From: Bacteroidales bacterium
GTDB lineage: Bacteria; Bacteroidota; Bacteroidia; Bacteroidales; P3
NCBI GenBank assembly: GCA_017550405.1
Contig: JAFZPH010000027.1
Span: 1 to 60,810 of the forward strand
Direction: 5' to 3'
DNA: 60,810 nt
This document shows, piece by piece, positions 17,849 to 29,221 of this stretch. Position numbers and translations under genes: made by a program. The notes beneath the pieces are model-generated. The model made no database searches. It had not been told where the DNA came from and saw only the letters and a list, made by a program, of their open reading frames with translations. The first letter of the stretch is position 1; every line of letters starts with the position of its first letter.

Positions 17849-18991
17849 ATGAAGAGAACCATCCTGCTCGCATTGCTGACAATTACAGCATTCATCAATA
17901 TTCAGGCCCAAGATTCAGCCTACGCCCGCCGAATCATCAAGACACTTTCCTCCGACAGCATGTACGGACGTGGATTCTGCCATCGCGGCGACTCCATTGC
18001 CGCCCAGTTCCTTGCCGACGAGATGAAACGCATCGGGCTGCTGCCTCTCCAAGTCAACTACATGCAGTACTACTCGCTCGACTGCTACAGCCTCGACGGC
18101 CCCATTTCACTATCAATCAACGGCATCGAGCTACAGCCATACACCCAATTCCGCGTCTGCCCAAGCTCCACATTGTCCCGCTCCAACAAACTGAATGAGG
18201 CCAAGTGGTCCAAACAGCTCAAGGATGGCACGTGGGTGATAGGGGTGAACCAACTCGACACCTATGCACCCATCGCAGGCCCGCAGAAGGACAATCCCGT
18301 CTGCATAGAAGTAATCGACACCCTGATTACCAAACGTATACGCAAAATCAAAGCCGACATACCCCTTCAGTTCCACAAAGACTACAAGACCCAAAATGTG
18401 GTGGGGTATGTCCGTGGCGTCATCGACAGCATGGTGGTCTTCACCGCCCACTACGACCATTGCGGCACCATGGGCGACGGTGTCCTGTTCCCAGGTGCCC
18501 ACGACAATGCCAGCGGAGTGGCGGCAGTGATGGACCTAGCACGTATGGCCGCCAGCCAAAAGCCATACTACACCATGGTTTTCATGCTCTTCAGCGGGGA
18601 GGAGTCAGGACTCAACGGCTCACATTATGCTGCTGAAAATCCGCTCATTGAATACTCTAAAGTAAAGTTGCTCTGCAATATCGACATGTTTTGTGGCGGG
18701 GATGAAGGCATCATGTTCTTCAACGCCAAAAGCCCAAACACCAAACAATTCTATGAGCAGATGAAAGAGCTGAATAACGAGACCCACGCGGCAGTGGAAA
18801 TCCGCCCACGCGAAAACCGCCCGAACAGCGACCATTATTGGTTCTCAGGCTACTGTCCGTCAATCTTTCTGCTCACCATGGGCGGACCGTACGGTGGTTA
18901 CCACGACCCATACGACATTTGCGAATCCTGCGGCCTAGGACACTACAACGCCTACATGCAATTGATAAAACAACTGGCTGGACTGGAATAA
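17849..18991 (+). CDS. M28-family zinc aminopeptidase, exported
   Basis: Secreted or periplasmic metallopeptidase of 380 residues. A signal peptide ends near IQAQDS (about 21). Metal ligands of the di-zinc site are visible in TAHYDH, GAHDNASG and FSGEESGLNGS. A further conserved glutamate/aspartate block is CNIDMFCGGDEG, and the last histidine lies in GGYHDPYDIC. M28 enzymes remove N-terminal residues or dipeptides. It follows the YfcC carrier by 12 nt, so the pair may work in peptide scavenging; this link is inferred from position. Confidence 0.9.
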   Translation: MKRTILLALLTITAFINIQAQDSAYARRIIKTLSSDSMYGRGFCHRGDSIAAQFLADEMKRIGLLPLQVNYMQYYSLDCYSLDGPISLSINGIELQPYTQFRVCPSSTLSRSNKLNEAKWSKQLKDGTWVIGVNQLDTYAPIAGPQKDNPVCIEVIDTLITKRIRKIKADIPLQFHKDYKTQNVVGYVRGVIDSMVVFTAHYDHCGTMGDGVLFPGAHDNASGVAAVMDLARMAASQKPYYTMVFMLFSGEESGLNGSHYAAENPLIEYSKVKLLCNIDMFCGGDEGIMFFNAKSPNTKQFYEQMKELNNETHAAVEIRPRENRPNSDHYWFSGYCPSIFLLTMGGPYGGYHDPYDICESCGLGHYNAYMQLIKQLAGLE

Positions 18992-18998
18992 TCATCCA

Positions 18999-19322
18999 CT
19001 ATCCGTTTCCCCGTACGTCACAATACATACTTTCAGAAGATGAAACAGAATTCTTCAAAGCATCTGAAAATTGCATTGATTGTATCAGTTTCAATCCTGG
19101 TGATTCTTCAAGTTTTTTTGGTTGTATTTGCTGTTGTAAAATATATAAGCCAGCTGTATATGTAAGATTAGCAATAATTCCGTACCATAATGAGACATCA
19201 CCACCAAGAGCATAGAGGGCTACAACATTCCACAAAACATATATACCGAAAAGAACACTATTAAACACCTTACTTAACATAACAGCGGTACTCGTAAAAA
19301 CGAAACACAGAAAAAGTAACAC
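18999..19322 (-). CDS. Possible small membrane protein
   Basis: Minus-strand frame of up to 107 residues (GTG at 19322; an internal ATG would give about 93). The N-terminal two thirds are strongly hydrophobic with two or three membrane helices (VFNSVLFGIYVLWNVVALYA, then SLWYGIIANLTYTAGLYIL), followed by a charged tail. It is convergent with the M28 gene and clearly more AT-rich than its neighbours. No promoter or family is recognised. It may be a real small integral protein or a chance frame in an AT-rich gap. Confidence 0.35.
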   Translation of the reverse strand: MLLFLCFVFTSTAVMLSKVFNSVLFGIYVLWNVVALYALGGDVSLWYGIIANLTYTAGLYILQQQIQPKKLEESPGLKLIQSMQFSDALKNSVSSSESMYCDVRGNG

Positions 19323-19504
19323 ATTAGTAATACAAAATCGTCTGCGACGAACTGTCCGAAAATGCTAGAAAAAAGTGTGTTAATGGGAATAAAATAAAGA
19401 TGTTAGCTGTACTCAGAACAACAAAGCACAAAAAAAATTAAACCGTAGTAAGTTCGTTCAAAACAGCATCGATATAGAAATCTTGCAGGAACGTTATATT
19501 ATAA

Positions 19505-19616
19505 CGTATGCAGAAACGAACGGATAACGATACCATAAGTATGCAGGATTGAACGACCCTTGTGGAGCACGGGCACCTTGCCCGTCTTCAGGATTACGGG
19601 CATCTTGCCCGTAATC
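19505..19616. repeat. Intergenic palindromic repeat block
   Basis: This part of the 19323-19797 gap holds two consecutive hairpins. The first has arms 19569-19575/19579-19585 and the second has perfect 11-bp arms 19592-19602/19606-19616; both are built on ACGGGCA...TGCCCGT. Just before them, CGGATAACG and ATTGAACGACCCT (19548-19560) recur near 36.83-36.90 kb in another gap. No gene is convincing in 19323-19735. Confidence 0.6.
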
Positions 19617-19741
19617 AAAAGGCCAAACCTATGGCCGATGTCAATCTGTGTCGGGCGGATGGGTGACAATATGGCAGGTTCGGGATGCACTCTGTTGTCA
19701 CAGATAATCACCACGCTGTGTACGGTGTTGGGATTAAAAAA

Positions 19742-19769
19742 GCGAGGGCCGCTGTATGGCGGTCCTCGC
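19742..19769 (-). terminator. Rho-independent terminator of the TPR gene
   Basis: Arms 19742-19752 and 19759-19769 pair over 11 bp with one G-U position. On the minus strand the stem is followed by six T residues. It lies 28 nt past the stop of the minus-strand TPR gene. Confidence 0.8.
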
Positions 19770-19797
19770 ATTAGTTTGGATTAATATGTGAGTTGGT

Positions 19798-21024
19798 TTA
19801 TTGTCCGGCCTCTTTTTGAAGGGCTTCGATACGGGCCTTGATGGGTTTGAGGTCGTCGTACATCTCAAGACGTGCATAGACGGTGTTGAGAGCGTTGAGG
19901 CAGTGGTAGAGGTTTGCACGGTTCATGTTCTGACCTTCAGCATCGAGGTTGTCGATGAATGAGATAGCGTTGTTGAAGTAAGGGATGGACTGGCGGAAGA
20001 AACTCTTGCTCTCGTCGTTGAGCTTCTCATAGAGCCCGGTCTCATCGTCGGGGGGAACGTTGTTGGCCTCGGTCAGTTTGTCGACGGCGCGGTTGTAGAG
20101 CATCTTACCCAGACCGAAGTTGGCGAGGAACTGGTTGGGCAGAGCCTGGAGGGACTCTTTGTAGCGAGCCTCGGCACTGACGAAGTCGTTGACACCCTCG
20201 AATACGGCACCGGCAGCGGCCAGAAGGCTGGAGTGGAGCTCGGGTTTGTCGACGGTGAGGTCAAGAGCCTTCTGGATTTCGGCGTTGCCTTGTTCCAGGT
20301 TGCCTTTCAGCAGATAGGCTTCGGCCATCATCATGTTGGCGTTGTAGTCGTCCTTGGCGGCTTTGGTGTAGTTCTGGGCCACTTTGATGGCTTCGTTGGT
20401 GTCGCCAGTTGATTTGTAGATGTCGAAGAGCGTCTTGTAAACAATCTGCTCTTTGCTGCGGGTACGCACCAGAGGCTTGAAGTATTTGAGGATAGCCTCG
20501 TTGTTGTGTGCGTTGATAGCGGCTTTGCCGGCGAGCAGATACGACTCGGAGGCGTACTCTTTCTTGCCGCACTCGTTGAAGATTTTGACAGACTCTTCAC
20601 AATAGGCCATGGCCTGGTCCCAGTCTTGCTGGTTGAAGCTGCCGATGGCTTTCTTGTAATACTCGTTGCCGACGAAGCTGAGGATGGTGTTGTTACCCTC
20701 GGCATACTCTTTGTCGGTGTCGAGTTCCTTGCATCGCAGAGCGGCGTTTTTGCACTTGATCAGCCAGTCGGCGTCAAGGTTCTTGTACTTGGATTTGGGC
20801 TTGTCTGCTTCACCGCCGATTTGGCTGTAGATAAGGCCTGCATAGTACCAGGTCTTGGCATCGTTGCGGGTCTGCTCGTGTTCGCAGGCGGGGTCGATAA
20901 GTTTCTTAGCTTTGTCTAAGTAGCCTCTGTTCTGGGCTTCGCGGGCGCTGGAGACGTTCAACGACTGGGCTCCGGCGGTGTAGCCGATGACTACGAGAGC
21001 CAGGATTAAAGCGATTTTCTTCAT
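19798..21024 (-). CDS. Exported TPR-repeat protein
   Basis: Protein of 408 residues with an N-terminal signal peptide (MKKIALILALVVIGYTAGAQ) and then helical TPR-like repeats over nearly its whole length, for example KTWYYAGLIYSQIGG, ASESYLLAGKAAINAHNN and AEAYLLKGNLEQGNAEI. A periplasmic or outer-membrane-associated scaffold role is typical for such proteins in Bacteroidales; a specific function cannot be assigned. It lies 71 nt downstream of gyrA on the same strand with no terminator between, so it is probably read through from gyrA. Confidence 0.85.
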   Translation of the reverse strand: MKKIALILALVVIGYTAGAQSLNVSSAREAQNRGYLDKAKKLIDPACEHEQTRNDAKTWYYAGLIYSQIGGEADKPKSKYKNLDADWLIKCKNAALRCKELDTDKEYAEGNNTILSFVGNEYYKKAIGSFNQQDWDQAMAYCEESVKIFNECGKKEYASESYLLAGKAAINAHNNEAILKYFKPLVRTRSKEQIVYKTLFDIYKSTGDTNEAIKVAQNYTKAAKDDYNANMMMAEAYLLKGNLEQGNAEIQKALDLTVDKPELHSSLLAAAGAVFEGVNDFVSAEARYKESLQALPNQFLANFGLGKMLYNRAVDKLTEANNVPPDDETGLYEKLNDESKSFFRQSIPYFNNAISFIDNLDAEGQNMNRANLYHCLNALNTVYARLEMYDDLKPIKARIEALQKEAGQ

Positions 21025-21095
21025 GATATTGTTTTTTAGGTTTGTTTTGCTATTATGTATTCATTAATTGTTGTTTCTTGCACGGAGGGCCTCCC

Positions 21096-23648
<2,553 letters not shown>

Positions 23649-23709
23649 CTCTTACTTATATTATTGTGTTTCAAATGTAAAATGCCACTGTATTTCTACA
23701 ATTAAAATA

Positions 23710-23717
23710 CAAAGATA
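23710..23717 (-). promoter_or_regulatory. -7 box for gyrA
   Basis: TATCTTTG on the minus strand, 61 nt before the gyrA start. A long T-run follows on the plus strand. No clear TTG lies at the expected spacing. Confidence 0.5.
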
Positions 23718-23843
23718 CTATTTTTTTTTGACATAGCAGATGTTGCAAACATTATTTTATTAACAACCGGGGGATTGCTCCCGTTCAATAGGGATGCTGT
23801 GCAGGCATTTGCGCAATAACAAACATTGTCATGTTGAAAATAA

Positions 23844-23876
23844 TTGTGGCACGAAACTTGCTGTATCCTATTTTTG
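23844..23876 (+). promoter_or_regulatory. Promoter of clpC
   Basis: TTG at 23844-23846 and TATTTTTG at 23869-23876 with a 22-bp spacer; the -7 box ends 30 nt before the clpC ATG. The spacing is a little long for the consensus. Confidence 0.5.
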
Positions 23877-23906
23877 TAGTAATTTTGCATTTCCAATCAT
23901 TACAAT

Positions 23907-26552
23907 ATGGAACCCAGATTAACAGAACACGCAAAGCAGGCTATCGCCAATAGCCGCGACGAGGCTATACGCTTGAAGAATGGTGCGATAGGTGCCGAAC
24001 ATCTGTTCCTCGGCATCCTCCGCGAGGAGGAGTCGTCGACGGTGAGGATGCTCCGGCAGATGGAGGTTGACATACAGGCTGTGAAGTCTCGCATCGAAGG
24101 CATTGTGGGACAACTTGACAGCGACATCCGCTATTCGATGGACAGCGAGATCCCCATGCTGCGACAGACCGAGAAGATTCTCCGCCTGAGCTTTCTCGAG
24201 AGCACCCGGCTGAAATCGAAAGAAATCCACACTATACACATGCTCCTCGCCATGCTGCAGGAGGGGGAAAACACCGTGTCGCAGGTGTTGCAACAGTTCG
24301 GTGTCGACCACAAGAAGTGCATAGAATACCTGCAACGCACTGGCGACCTCCCTTCGTCTGTGTCGCCGAGCGACTTCGCCGCTCCCCTACCCGATTTCCG
24401 TTCCCAGACCAGCGAGGACGACAACGACGACCCCTATGCCGACCCCGACGACGACAACCTGCGTCGGCCGGGTGGAGCCTTCAACACCGGCTCGGCTCCC
24501 AAGTCCGAGAACAAGACTCCGGCACTTGAGAATTTCGGACGCGACCTCACCCGCATGGCCCGCGAAGGCAAGCTGGACCCCATTGTGGGGCGCGAACGCG
24601 AGTTGGAGCGCATCGCTCAGATCCTCTCCCGCCGCAAGAAGAACAACCCCATCCTTATCGGCGAACCCGGCGTGGGCAAAAGCGCCATCGCCGAAGGGCT
24701 TGCCATCCGCATCGTGGAGGGACGGGTGCCTCGCACCCTCTACGACAAGCGAGTCATCTCGCTCGACCTGGCCTCGCTGGTGGCAGGCACCAAATACCGT
24801 GGCCAGTTCGAAGAACGTATGAAGGCCGTTCTTAACGAGCTTGAAAAGAATCCCGACATCATCATTTTCATCGACGAGATTCACACCATCGTGGGCGCCG
24901 GTAGTGCCAGCGGCTCGCTCGACGCCTCCAATATGTTCAAACCGGCACTTGCCCGCGGCGAAATCCAGTGCATCGGAACCACCACCCTCGACGAGTACCG
25001 CCAGTACATCGAAAAGGACGGCGCCCTCGAACGCCGTTTCCAGAAGATACTGGTGGAGGCCACCACGCCCCAAGAGACCCTCACCATCCTGCAAAACATC
25101 AAGCAGAAGTATGAGGACCACCACCTGGTGCAGTATACCGACGAGGCTCTCCACGCCTGCATAGCTCTCACCGAGCGTTATGTGAGCGACCGTCTGCTGC
25201 CGGACAAGGCCATCGACGCCCTCGACGAAGCCGGTTCCCGCGTCCGCATCGCCCATGTGGAGGTGCCGGATGACATTATCGCCCTCGAGAACGAGATAGC
25301 GCGTGTGGAAGGACTCAAAAAAGAGGTTCTTGCCCGCAAGAGCTATAACGAGGCCGCCGAATACCGCGACCAGGAACGCGAACTGCGCGAGAAACTGACC
25401 GAACGCAAACGCCAATGGGAGTCCGACGACCGCGACAAACGCGTGCAGGTGACCGACCAGGATGTTGCCGAAGTGGTCGCCATGATGACCGGCGTGCCTG
25501 TGCAACGCATAGCCTCCAACGAAGGCTCCCGCCTGCTGCTGATGGAGAGCGAACTGGAGAATACTGTCGTCGGACAGAACGAGGCCGTCCGCCAGATTTC
25601 GAAAGCCATCCGCCGCAACCGCGCAGGACTGAAAGACCCCAACCGTCCCATCGGCTCCTTCATCTTCGTCGGCCCCACCGGTGTCGGCAAGACCTACCTC
25701 ACCAAGGTGCTGGCCAAATATTTATTCGAGAGCGAGGCCAACATGATCCGCATCGATATGAGCGAATATATGGAGAAATTCGCCGTCTCGCGCCTCATCG
25801 GTGCGCCTCCGGGATATGTGGGCTACGAGGAGGGCGGACAGCTGACCGAGAAAGTGCGGCGCAAGCCCTACTCCATCATCCTGCTCGACGAGATTGAGAA
25901 GGCACACCCCGATGTCTTCAACGTCCTCCTGCAAGTGCTCGACGACGGACAACTGACCGACGGCCTGGGTCGCAAGGTCGACTTCAAGAACACCATCATC
26001 ATCATGACCTCCAACATCGGCACCCGCCAGCTGAAAGACTTCGGTACCGGCGTCGGCTTCAACACCGCCGCCCGCGAGGCCGAACGGGCTTCGCTCGAAC
26101 GCTCTGTTATCGACAAGGAGATGAAGAAGAAATTTGCCCCCGAGTTCCTGAACCGTATCGACGATGTCATCTTCTTCAACAGTCTGCAACGTGAAGACAT
26201 ACACAAGATTATCGAGATAGAACTAAAGGGTCTCTTTAAGCGGGTGCGCAACATGGGATACGGCATCGACATCGACGAGAAGGCCAAAGACTTCATCCTC
26301 CGCAAGGGATGGGACGAGCAATACGGCGCCCGTCCGCTGAAACGTGCCATCCAGCACTACATCGAGGACGACCTTGCCGACGAGATAATCAAAGCCGACA
26401 TCCTGCCGGGCGACACCATCCACATCACCGCCCTCGAAGGCTCCGAAACCCAAACGGAAGGCCTTACCTTCAACATCGAAAAAGGCGACACCAGCCACCA
26501 GTTCGATGCCGCCCTCAGCGAAGCTGCGCCCACCGAGGTGAGCGTGGAATAA
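23907..26552 (+). CDS. clpC: ClpC-type AAA+ unfoldase
   Basis: Hsp100 ATPase of 881 residues that unfolds substrates for the ClpP protease. It has the N-terminal double Clp-N repeat (about 5-145), a first AAA+ module with Walker A GEPGVGKS (about 252) and a UVR-like coiled coil (near 470-520). The second AAA+ module has Walker A GPTGVGKT (about 589), and a C-terminal D2-small domain follows. An acidic linker (about 170-190, rich in D and P) separates the N-domain from module one. It is monocistronic: own promoter region, divergent from gyrA, and a strong terminator 22 nt past the stop. Confidence 0.95.
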   Translation: MEPRLTEHAKQAIANSRDEAIRLKNGAIGAEHLFLGILREEESSTVRMLRQMEVDIQAVKSRIEGIVGQLDSDIRYSMDSEIPMLRQTEKILRLSFLESTRLKSKEIHTIHMLLAMLQEGENTVSQVLQQFGVDHKKCIEYLQRTGDLPSSVSPSDFAAPLPDFRSQTSEDDNDDPYADPDDDNLRRPGGAFNTGSAPKSENKTPALENFGRDLTRMAREGKLDPIVGRERELERIAQILSRRKKNNPILIGEPGVGKSAIAEGLAIRIVEGRVPRTLYDKRVISLDLASLVAGTKYRGQFEERMKAVLNELEKNPDIIIFIDEIHTIVGAGSASGSLDASNMFKPALARGEIQCIGTTTLDEYRQYIEKDGALERRFQKILVEATTPQETLTILQNIKQKYEDHHLVQYTDEALHACIALTERYVSDRLLPDKAIDALDEAGSRVRIAHVEVPDDIIALENEIARVEGLKKEVLARKSYNEAAEYRDQERELREKLTERKRQWESDDRDKRVQVTDQDVAEVVAMMTGVPVQRIASNEGSRLLLMESELENTVVGQNEAVRQISKAIRRNRAGLKDPNRPIGSFIFVGPTGVGKTYLTKVLAKYLFESEANMIRIDMSEYMEKFAVSRLIGAPPGYVGYEEGGQLTEKVRRKPYSIILLDEIEKAHPDVFNVLLQVLDDGQLTDGLGRKVDFKNTIIIMTSNIGTRQLKDFGTGVGFNTAAREAERASLERSVIDKEMKKKFAPEFLNRIDDVIFFNSLQREDIHKIIEIELKGLFKRVRNMGYGIDIDEKAKDFILRKGWDEQYGARPLKRAIQHYIEDDLADEIIKADILPGDTIHITALEGSETQTEGLTFNIEKGDTSHQFDAALSEAAPTEVSVE

Positions 26553-26574
26553 TGAGGCGGGCATCGGAATAATC

Positions 26575-26615
26575 ACATACAAAAGGCTTGCCTTTGAGGC
26601 AAGCCTTTTGTATGT
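26575..26615 (+). terminator. Bidirectional terminator after clpC
   Basis: Perfect 18-bp stem: arms 26575-26592 and 26598-26615, loop TTTGA, centred on AAAAGGCTTGCC. The A/T-flanked stem can serve both clpC and the convergent lipoprotein gene. Confidence 0.9.
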
Positions 26616-26640
26616 GCCGCAAAAAAGGGTGCGGTTTTTG

Positions 26641-27486
26641 CTAAAGAAGATGGAACGAGCTTTGGTATGTGGGGAATATTGGGTCGTTGAGGGAGCTTCT
26701 ACAGGTTTTCTTCATGCTATCTTTGCGACGGAATTGCAGTGTGCCGCCGATGTTGACTGTGGTGCCGTGCAATTGCGTGTTGTAGTCGAACGTGAGGAGG
26801 TTGGCGATGGGGTCGTAGGTGAAGGGGTGTCGTGTGCCGTTGATACGGACGGAACCGGAGTGTGTCGTGCTGTCGTATTGCCAGAGGAAAGAGGTGCCTG
26901 CACAGGTGCTTCCCGCACAATAGTTAATCTGACCGCCCCAACCATACTCCCAGAAGTCTAACCCCCATTCTACAGGCATCAGTGTGTCGCTTACCGTCAG
27001 TTGCTGTTCTGCTTCCCATGATGTTCTGACAGGAAAGACATATTGCTCCTGACCTTCAGGGTATAGAACTGTATAGCCACCAAGGGTTACATTGCCGTCG
27101 CCTACAAACATATTCGTTGAGATGGTGTGTGTGGTGGAGTCGTAAGTAAACAGGGAAGAGTCACCGATGTTTTCACTACCGTAGGTACATATTTCTCTTC
27201 CATCGAAGGTATAGGTGAAATTGTCATCAAAGGATGGCTGTGGACTGGCGGCGATGACAATATCTAAATGAAGTGTGCCGGTGCTGTCGGAGAGAAAGTC
27301 GATACTCCACATGAGGGTAGCGGGATAGCCTCGATAGTTGTCGTCATAGCTCCCCACCCATGAGGTTCCAGCCAATGAGACGGTTGGTGCAGTGTCGGTT
27401 TGGGGCTGAGGTTCGTTGATGGGCTCTTTTTTACAGGCAGCGAAGAGCAAGAAGGCCGCCATTGTGATGAATGCATTTTTTTTCAT
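26641..27486 (-). CDS. Lipoprotein of unknown function (ECF operon, gene 4)
   Basis: Predicted lipoprotein of 281 residues with signal peptide and lipobox LLFAACKKEP, followed by a proline/threonine-rich linker and beta-strand-rich domain repeats such as AGTSWVGSYDDNYRG and GGTLQFRRKDSMKK. The pattern suggests a small beta-barrel or lipocalin-like domain occurring twice (about 40-130 and 140-260), but no family is firmly recognised. It is the last gene of a four-gene unit starting with an ECF sigma factor. Its start overlaps the preceding lipoprotein gene by 4 nt. Confidence 0.8.
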   Translation of the reverse strand: MKKNAFITMAAFLLFAACKKEPINEPQPQTDTAPTVSLAGTSWVGSYDDNYRGYPATLMWSIDFLSDSTGTLHLDIVIAASPQPSFDDNFTYTFDGREICTYGSENIGDSSLFTYDSTTHTISTNMFVGDGNVTLGGYTVLYPEGQEQYVFPVRTSWEAEQQLTVSDTLMPVEWGLDFWEYGWGGQINYCAGSTCAGTSFLWQYDSTTHSGSVRINGTRHPFTYDPIANLLTFDYNTQLHGTTVNIGGTLQFRRKDSMKKTCRSSLNDPIFPTYQSSFHLL

Positions 27487-28199
27487 TGTTGTGTGTTTAT
27501 TGATGTGACATGATTAAGTATCTGTTCTTTTTCGGTAGGGGTCGTGTAGAAGAAGAGCCAGAGGGTGAGTGCATCGCTGTCGTTGTGGATGATGTAGCCG
27601 CTATGGCCATTGTCGATGGTGGTGTTCATCAGTTGTTTGTTCCATGCAGGTATGGCGGTGTCTGGAATGCCAGCCGAGTCAACCAATATGCCGTGCTCAT
27701 AGTGGAGACGTTTGGATACAGAATAGCATGTGTCGATTCGTATGGAAATGGGACGGCTGTTGGGAGTAGGACTCTGTCCAGTCAGGCTGTCAAAAATGTG
27801 AGTTACCGCTTCGCGAATGGTGCTGTTTGAAATATGAGACACCGCTTCTCTAATGACACTGTCGGAGTGCGGCTCAAAATCCTCCAAGCTGTTGTAAGTT
27901 CCTGTATTGAAATTGGCTATCGTGAGACCGGACACTCTTGATGTGTCCAATGTTTTGGCATCTACATGGTTTCTCACTCCAAACTCTTCGCTGAGTTGCA
28001 GCCAATCCTCTATGGTTTGTGCCTGTAACATCACGGCATTGTAGCCTTGGTAATTGCCGATTAGGGCAACCGTCAATTCCTTGCGGTCGGCATATTGCAA
28101 GTAGACCTCCTTGGCTGCGGAGGTGGCTTCTGGTAGCGTCTCATCGCGCTGACAAGTGACAAACAATAACAATATCAATGGGAATACTATTCGTTTCAT
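27483..28199 (-). CDS. Lipoprotein of unknown function (ECF operon, gene 3)
   Basis: Predicted lipoprotein of 238 residues: a hydrophobic signal (MKRIVFPLILLLFVTC) with Cys16 as likely lipidation site. The mature protein has no recognised domain. Around residues 110-140 a heptad-like repeat is visible (SVIREAVSHISNS followed by TIREAVTHIFDS), suggesting a short amphipathic helix pair. It overlaps both the anti-sigma-like gene and the next lipoprotein gene by 4 nt, so all are co-translated. Confidence 0.78.
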   Translation of the reverse strand: MKRIVFPLILLLFVTCQRDETLPEATSAAKEVYLQYADRKELTVALIGNYQGYNAVMLQAQTIEDWLQLSEEFGVRNHVDAKTLDTSRVSGLTIANFNTGTYNSLEDFEPHSDSVIREAVSHISNSTIREAVTHIFDSLTGQSPTPNSRPISIRIDTCYSVSKRLHYEHGILVDSAGIPDTAIPAWNKQLMNTTIDNGHSGYIIHNDSDALTLWLFFYTTPTEKEQILNHVTSINTQQ

Positions 28200-28531
28200 T
28201 TTATGATAACTTTAAAGTTTTGTAATGTTCCTTCTGGAGTGCAGCCGTTGTTGCAGGCAAAATAGATATGCTCTCCGTCAATATCTATCGATGCTATTTC
28301 ACCTGTGGCACCACTCTTCATAAAGATTGCCGCAGGAATGATGATGGCGGCCAATATGGCGGCAGCGGCAGGCCACAATCGGCGTTTTGAAGGGGTTTTT
28401 ATGTTCTCGTCTGGTTTGATATTCCATAGAACACTACGAATCTCCTTGTCCAGTTCCGCATCGCTGTGCGGGTATCGGGAGTTTTTCAATTCGTCGCTGT
28501 ACGCTTTCATTTGTTGCTTAAAATCTCGCAT
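28196..28531 (-). CDS. Putative anti-sigma factor, single-pass membrane protein
   Basis: Protein of 111 residues. The N-terminal 50 residues are charged and cytosolic by prediction, followed by a basic stretch (SKRR) and one membrane helix (about 53-70, WPAAAAILAAIIIPAAIF). A short extracytoplasmic tail has two cysteines (FACNNGCTPEG). Position directly after an ECF sigma gene (1-nt gap) and this topology fit a small anti-sigma factor. No zinc anti-sigma motif is visible. The paired cysteines could form a disulfide or bind a ligand. Confidence 0.65.
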   Translation of the reverse strand: MRDFKQQMKAYSDELKNSRYPHSDAELDKEIRSVLWNIKPDENIKTPSKRRLWPAAAAILAAIIIPAAIFMKSGATGEIASIDIDGEHIYFACNNGCTPEGTLQNFKVIIK

Positions 28532-28532
28532 G

Positions 28533-29006
28533 TTATTTCTGATTATATTGTTTCCGTAATTTGCGCAAGGCGCGTGAAAGTCTCATACTCACAGCACCAA
28601 TGGTCAGACCTGTGATTTTGGCTATCTCGGCATAGCTGAACCCTTGCACGTGAGCATTAATGATTGTACGGTCGGGCTCGGTTGTTGCATTTATTATTTC
28701 TACCAAGTCGTGGTAGTTTTCGTCATTGTACGACGGCTCTTGATTGCTGTCTGGCTGAACAGTCGGCTTATTACTTGCCTTTCTCGTCAGGGAAATCATA
28801 GTATTAGTAGCCACTCGATAAATCCAAGTGCGTTCCGAACTGCGTCTGTCGAAACTCGCAAACCCGCGCCATAGGTCACAGAGCACTTCATGGAAAGCAT
28901 CTTCTGTGGTCCATGCCGCACTTAATCTGAAGCTCTTACAGATACTCCAAATCATATCGCGGTGGCGATGTATGAGTTCCTTGAATGTCCTTTCGTCGAC
29001 TTCCAT
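28533..29006 (-). CDS. ECF-family RNA polymerase sigma factor
   Basis: Sigma-70 family protein of 157 residues with region 2 (FKELIHRHRDMIWSICKSF to RTWIYRVATNTMISLTRK) and region 4 (EIAKITGLTIGAVSMRLSRALRKLR, a helix-turn-helix). Region 1 and most of region 3 are absent, as in ECF sigmas. It heads a compact operon with a predicted anti-sigma and two lipoproteins, so an envelope-directed regulon is likely. The start lies 8 nt from an AT-rich GTTAA-type repeat that occupies its leader. Confidence 0.92.
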   Translation of the reverse strand: MEVDERTFKELIHRHRDMIWSICKSFRLSAAWTTEDAFHEVLCDLWRGFASFDRRSSERTWIYRVATNTMISLTRKASNKPTVQPDSNQEPSYNDENYHDLVEIINATTEPDRTIINAHVQGFSYAEIAKITGLTIGAVSMRLSRALRKLRKQYNQK

Positions 29007-29013
29007 ATATGAG

Positions 29014-29092
29014 AATGAATTCGTTAATTCGTTAATTTGTTAATTCGTTAATCGACTAACACGTTAACACATTCACACGTTAACACGTTCAC
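29014..29092. repeat. GTTAA-word intergenic element, copy 1
   Basis: Low-complexity array of AATTCGTTAATTCG and CACGTTAACAC words. The core GTTAGTCGATT is present on the minus strand (plus 29050-29060). This copy is inverted relative to the three copies at 39.8, 40.8 and 43.8 kb. It lies directly upstream of the ECF sigma start. Confidence 0.75.
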
Positions 29093-29172
29093 TATGCCCC
29101 ATTAGACGCAATGAAAATTCAAATCACAACATGGGATATGTTTTTTTTTGAAACCAAATTGGATAAAAACAC

Positions 29173-29200
29173 AAAAGGGTACCCAAACGGATACCCTTTT
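29173..29200 (-). terminator. Terminator of gcvP
   Basis: Arms 29173-29184 and 29189-29200 (AAAAGGGTACCC against GGATACCCTTTT) pair with one mismatch. On the minus strand a T-rich tail follows. It lies 22 nt past the gcvP stop. Confidence 0.8.
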
Positions 29201-29221
29201 GCGCATTAAATGTACATTCTA

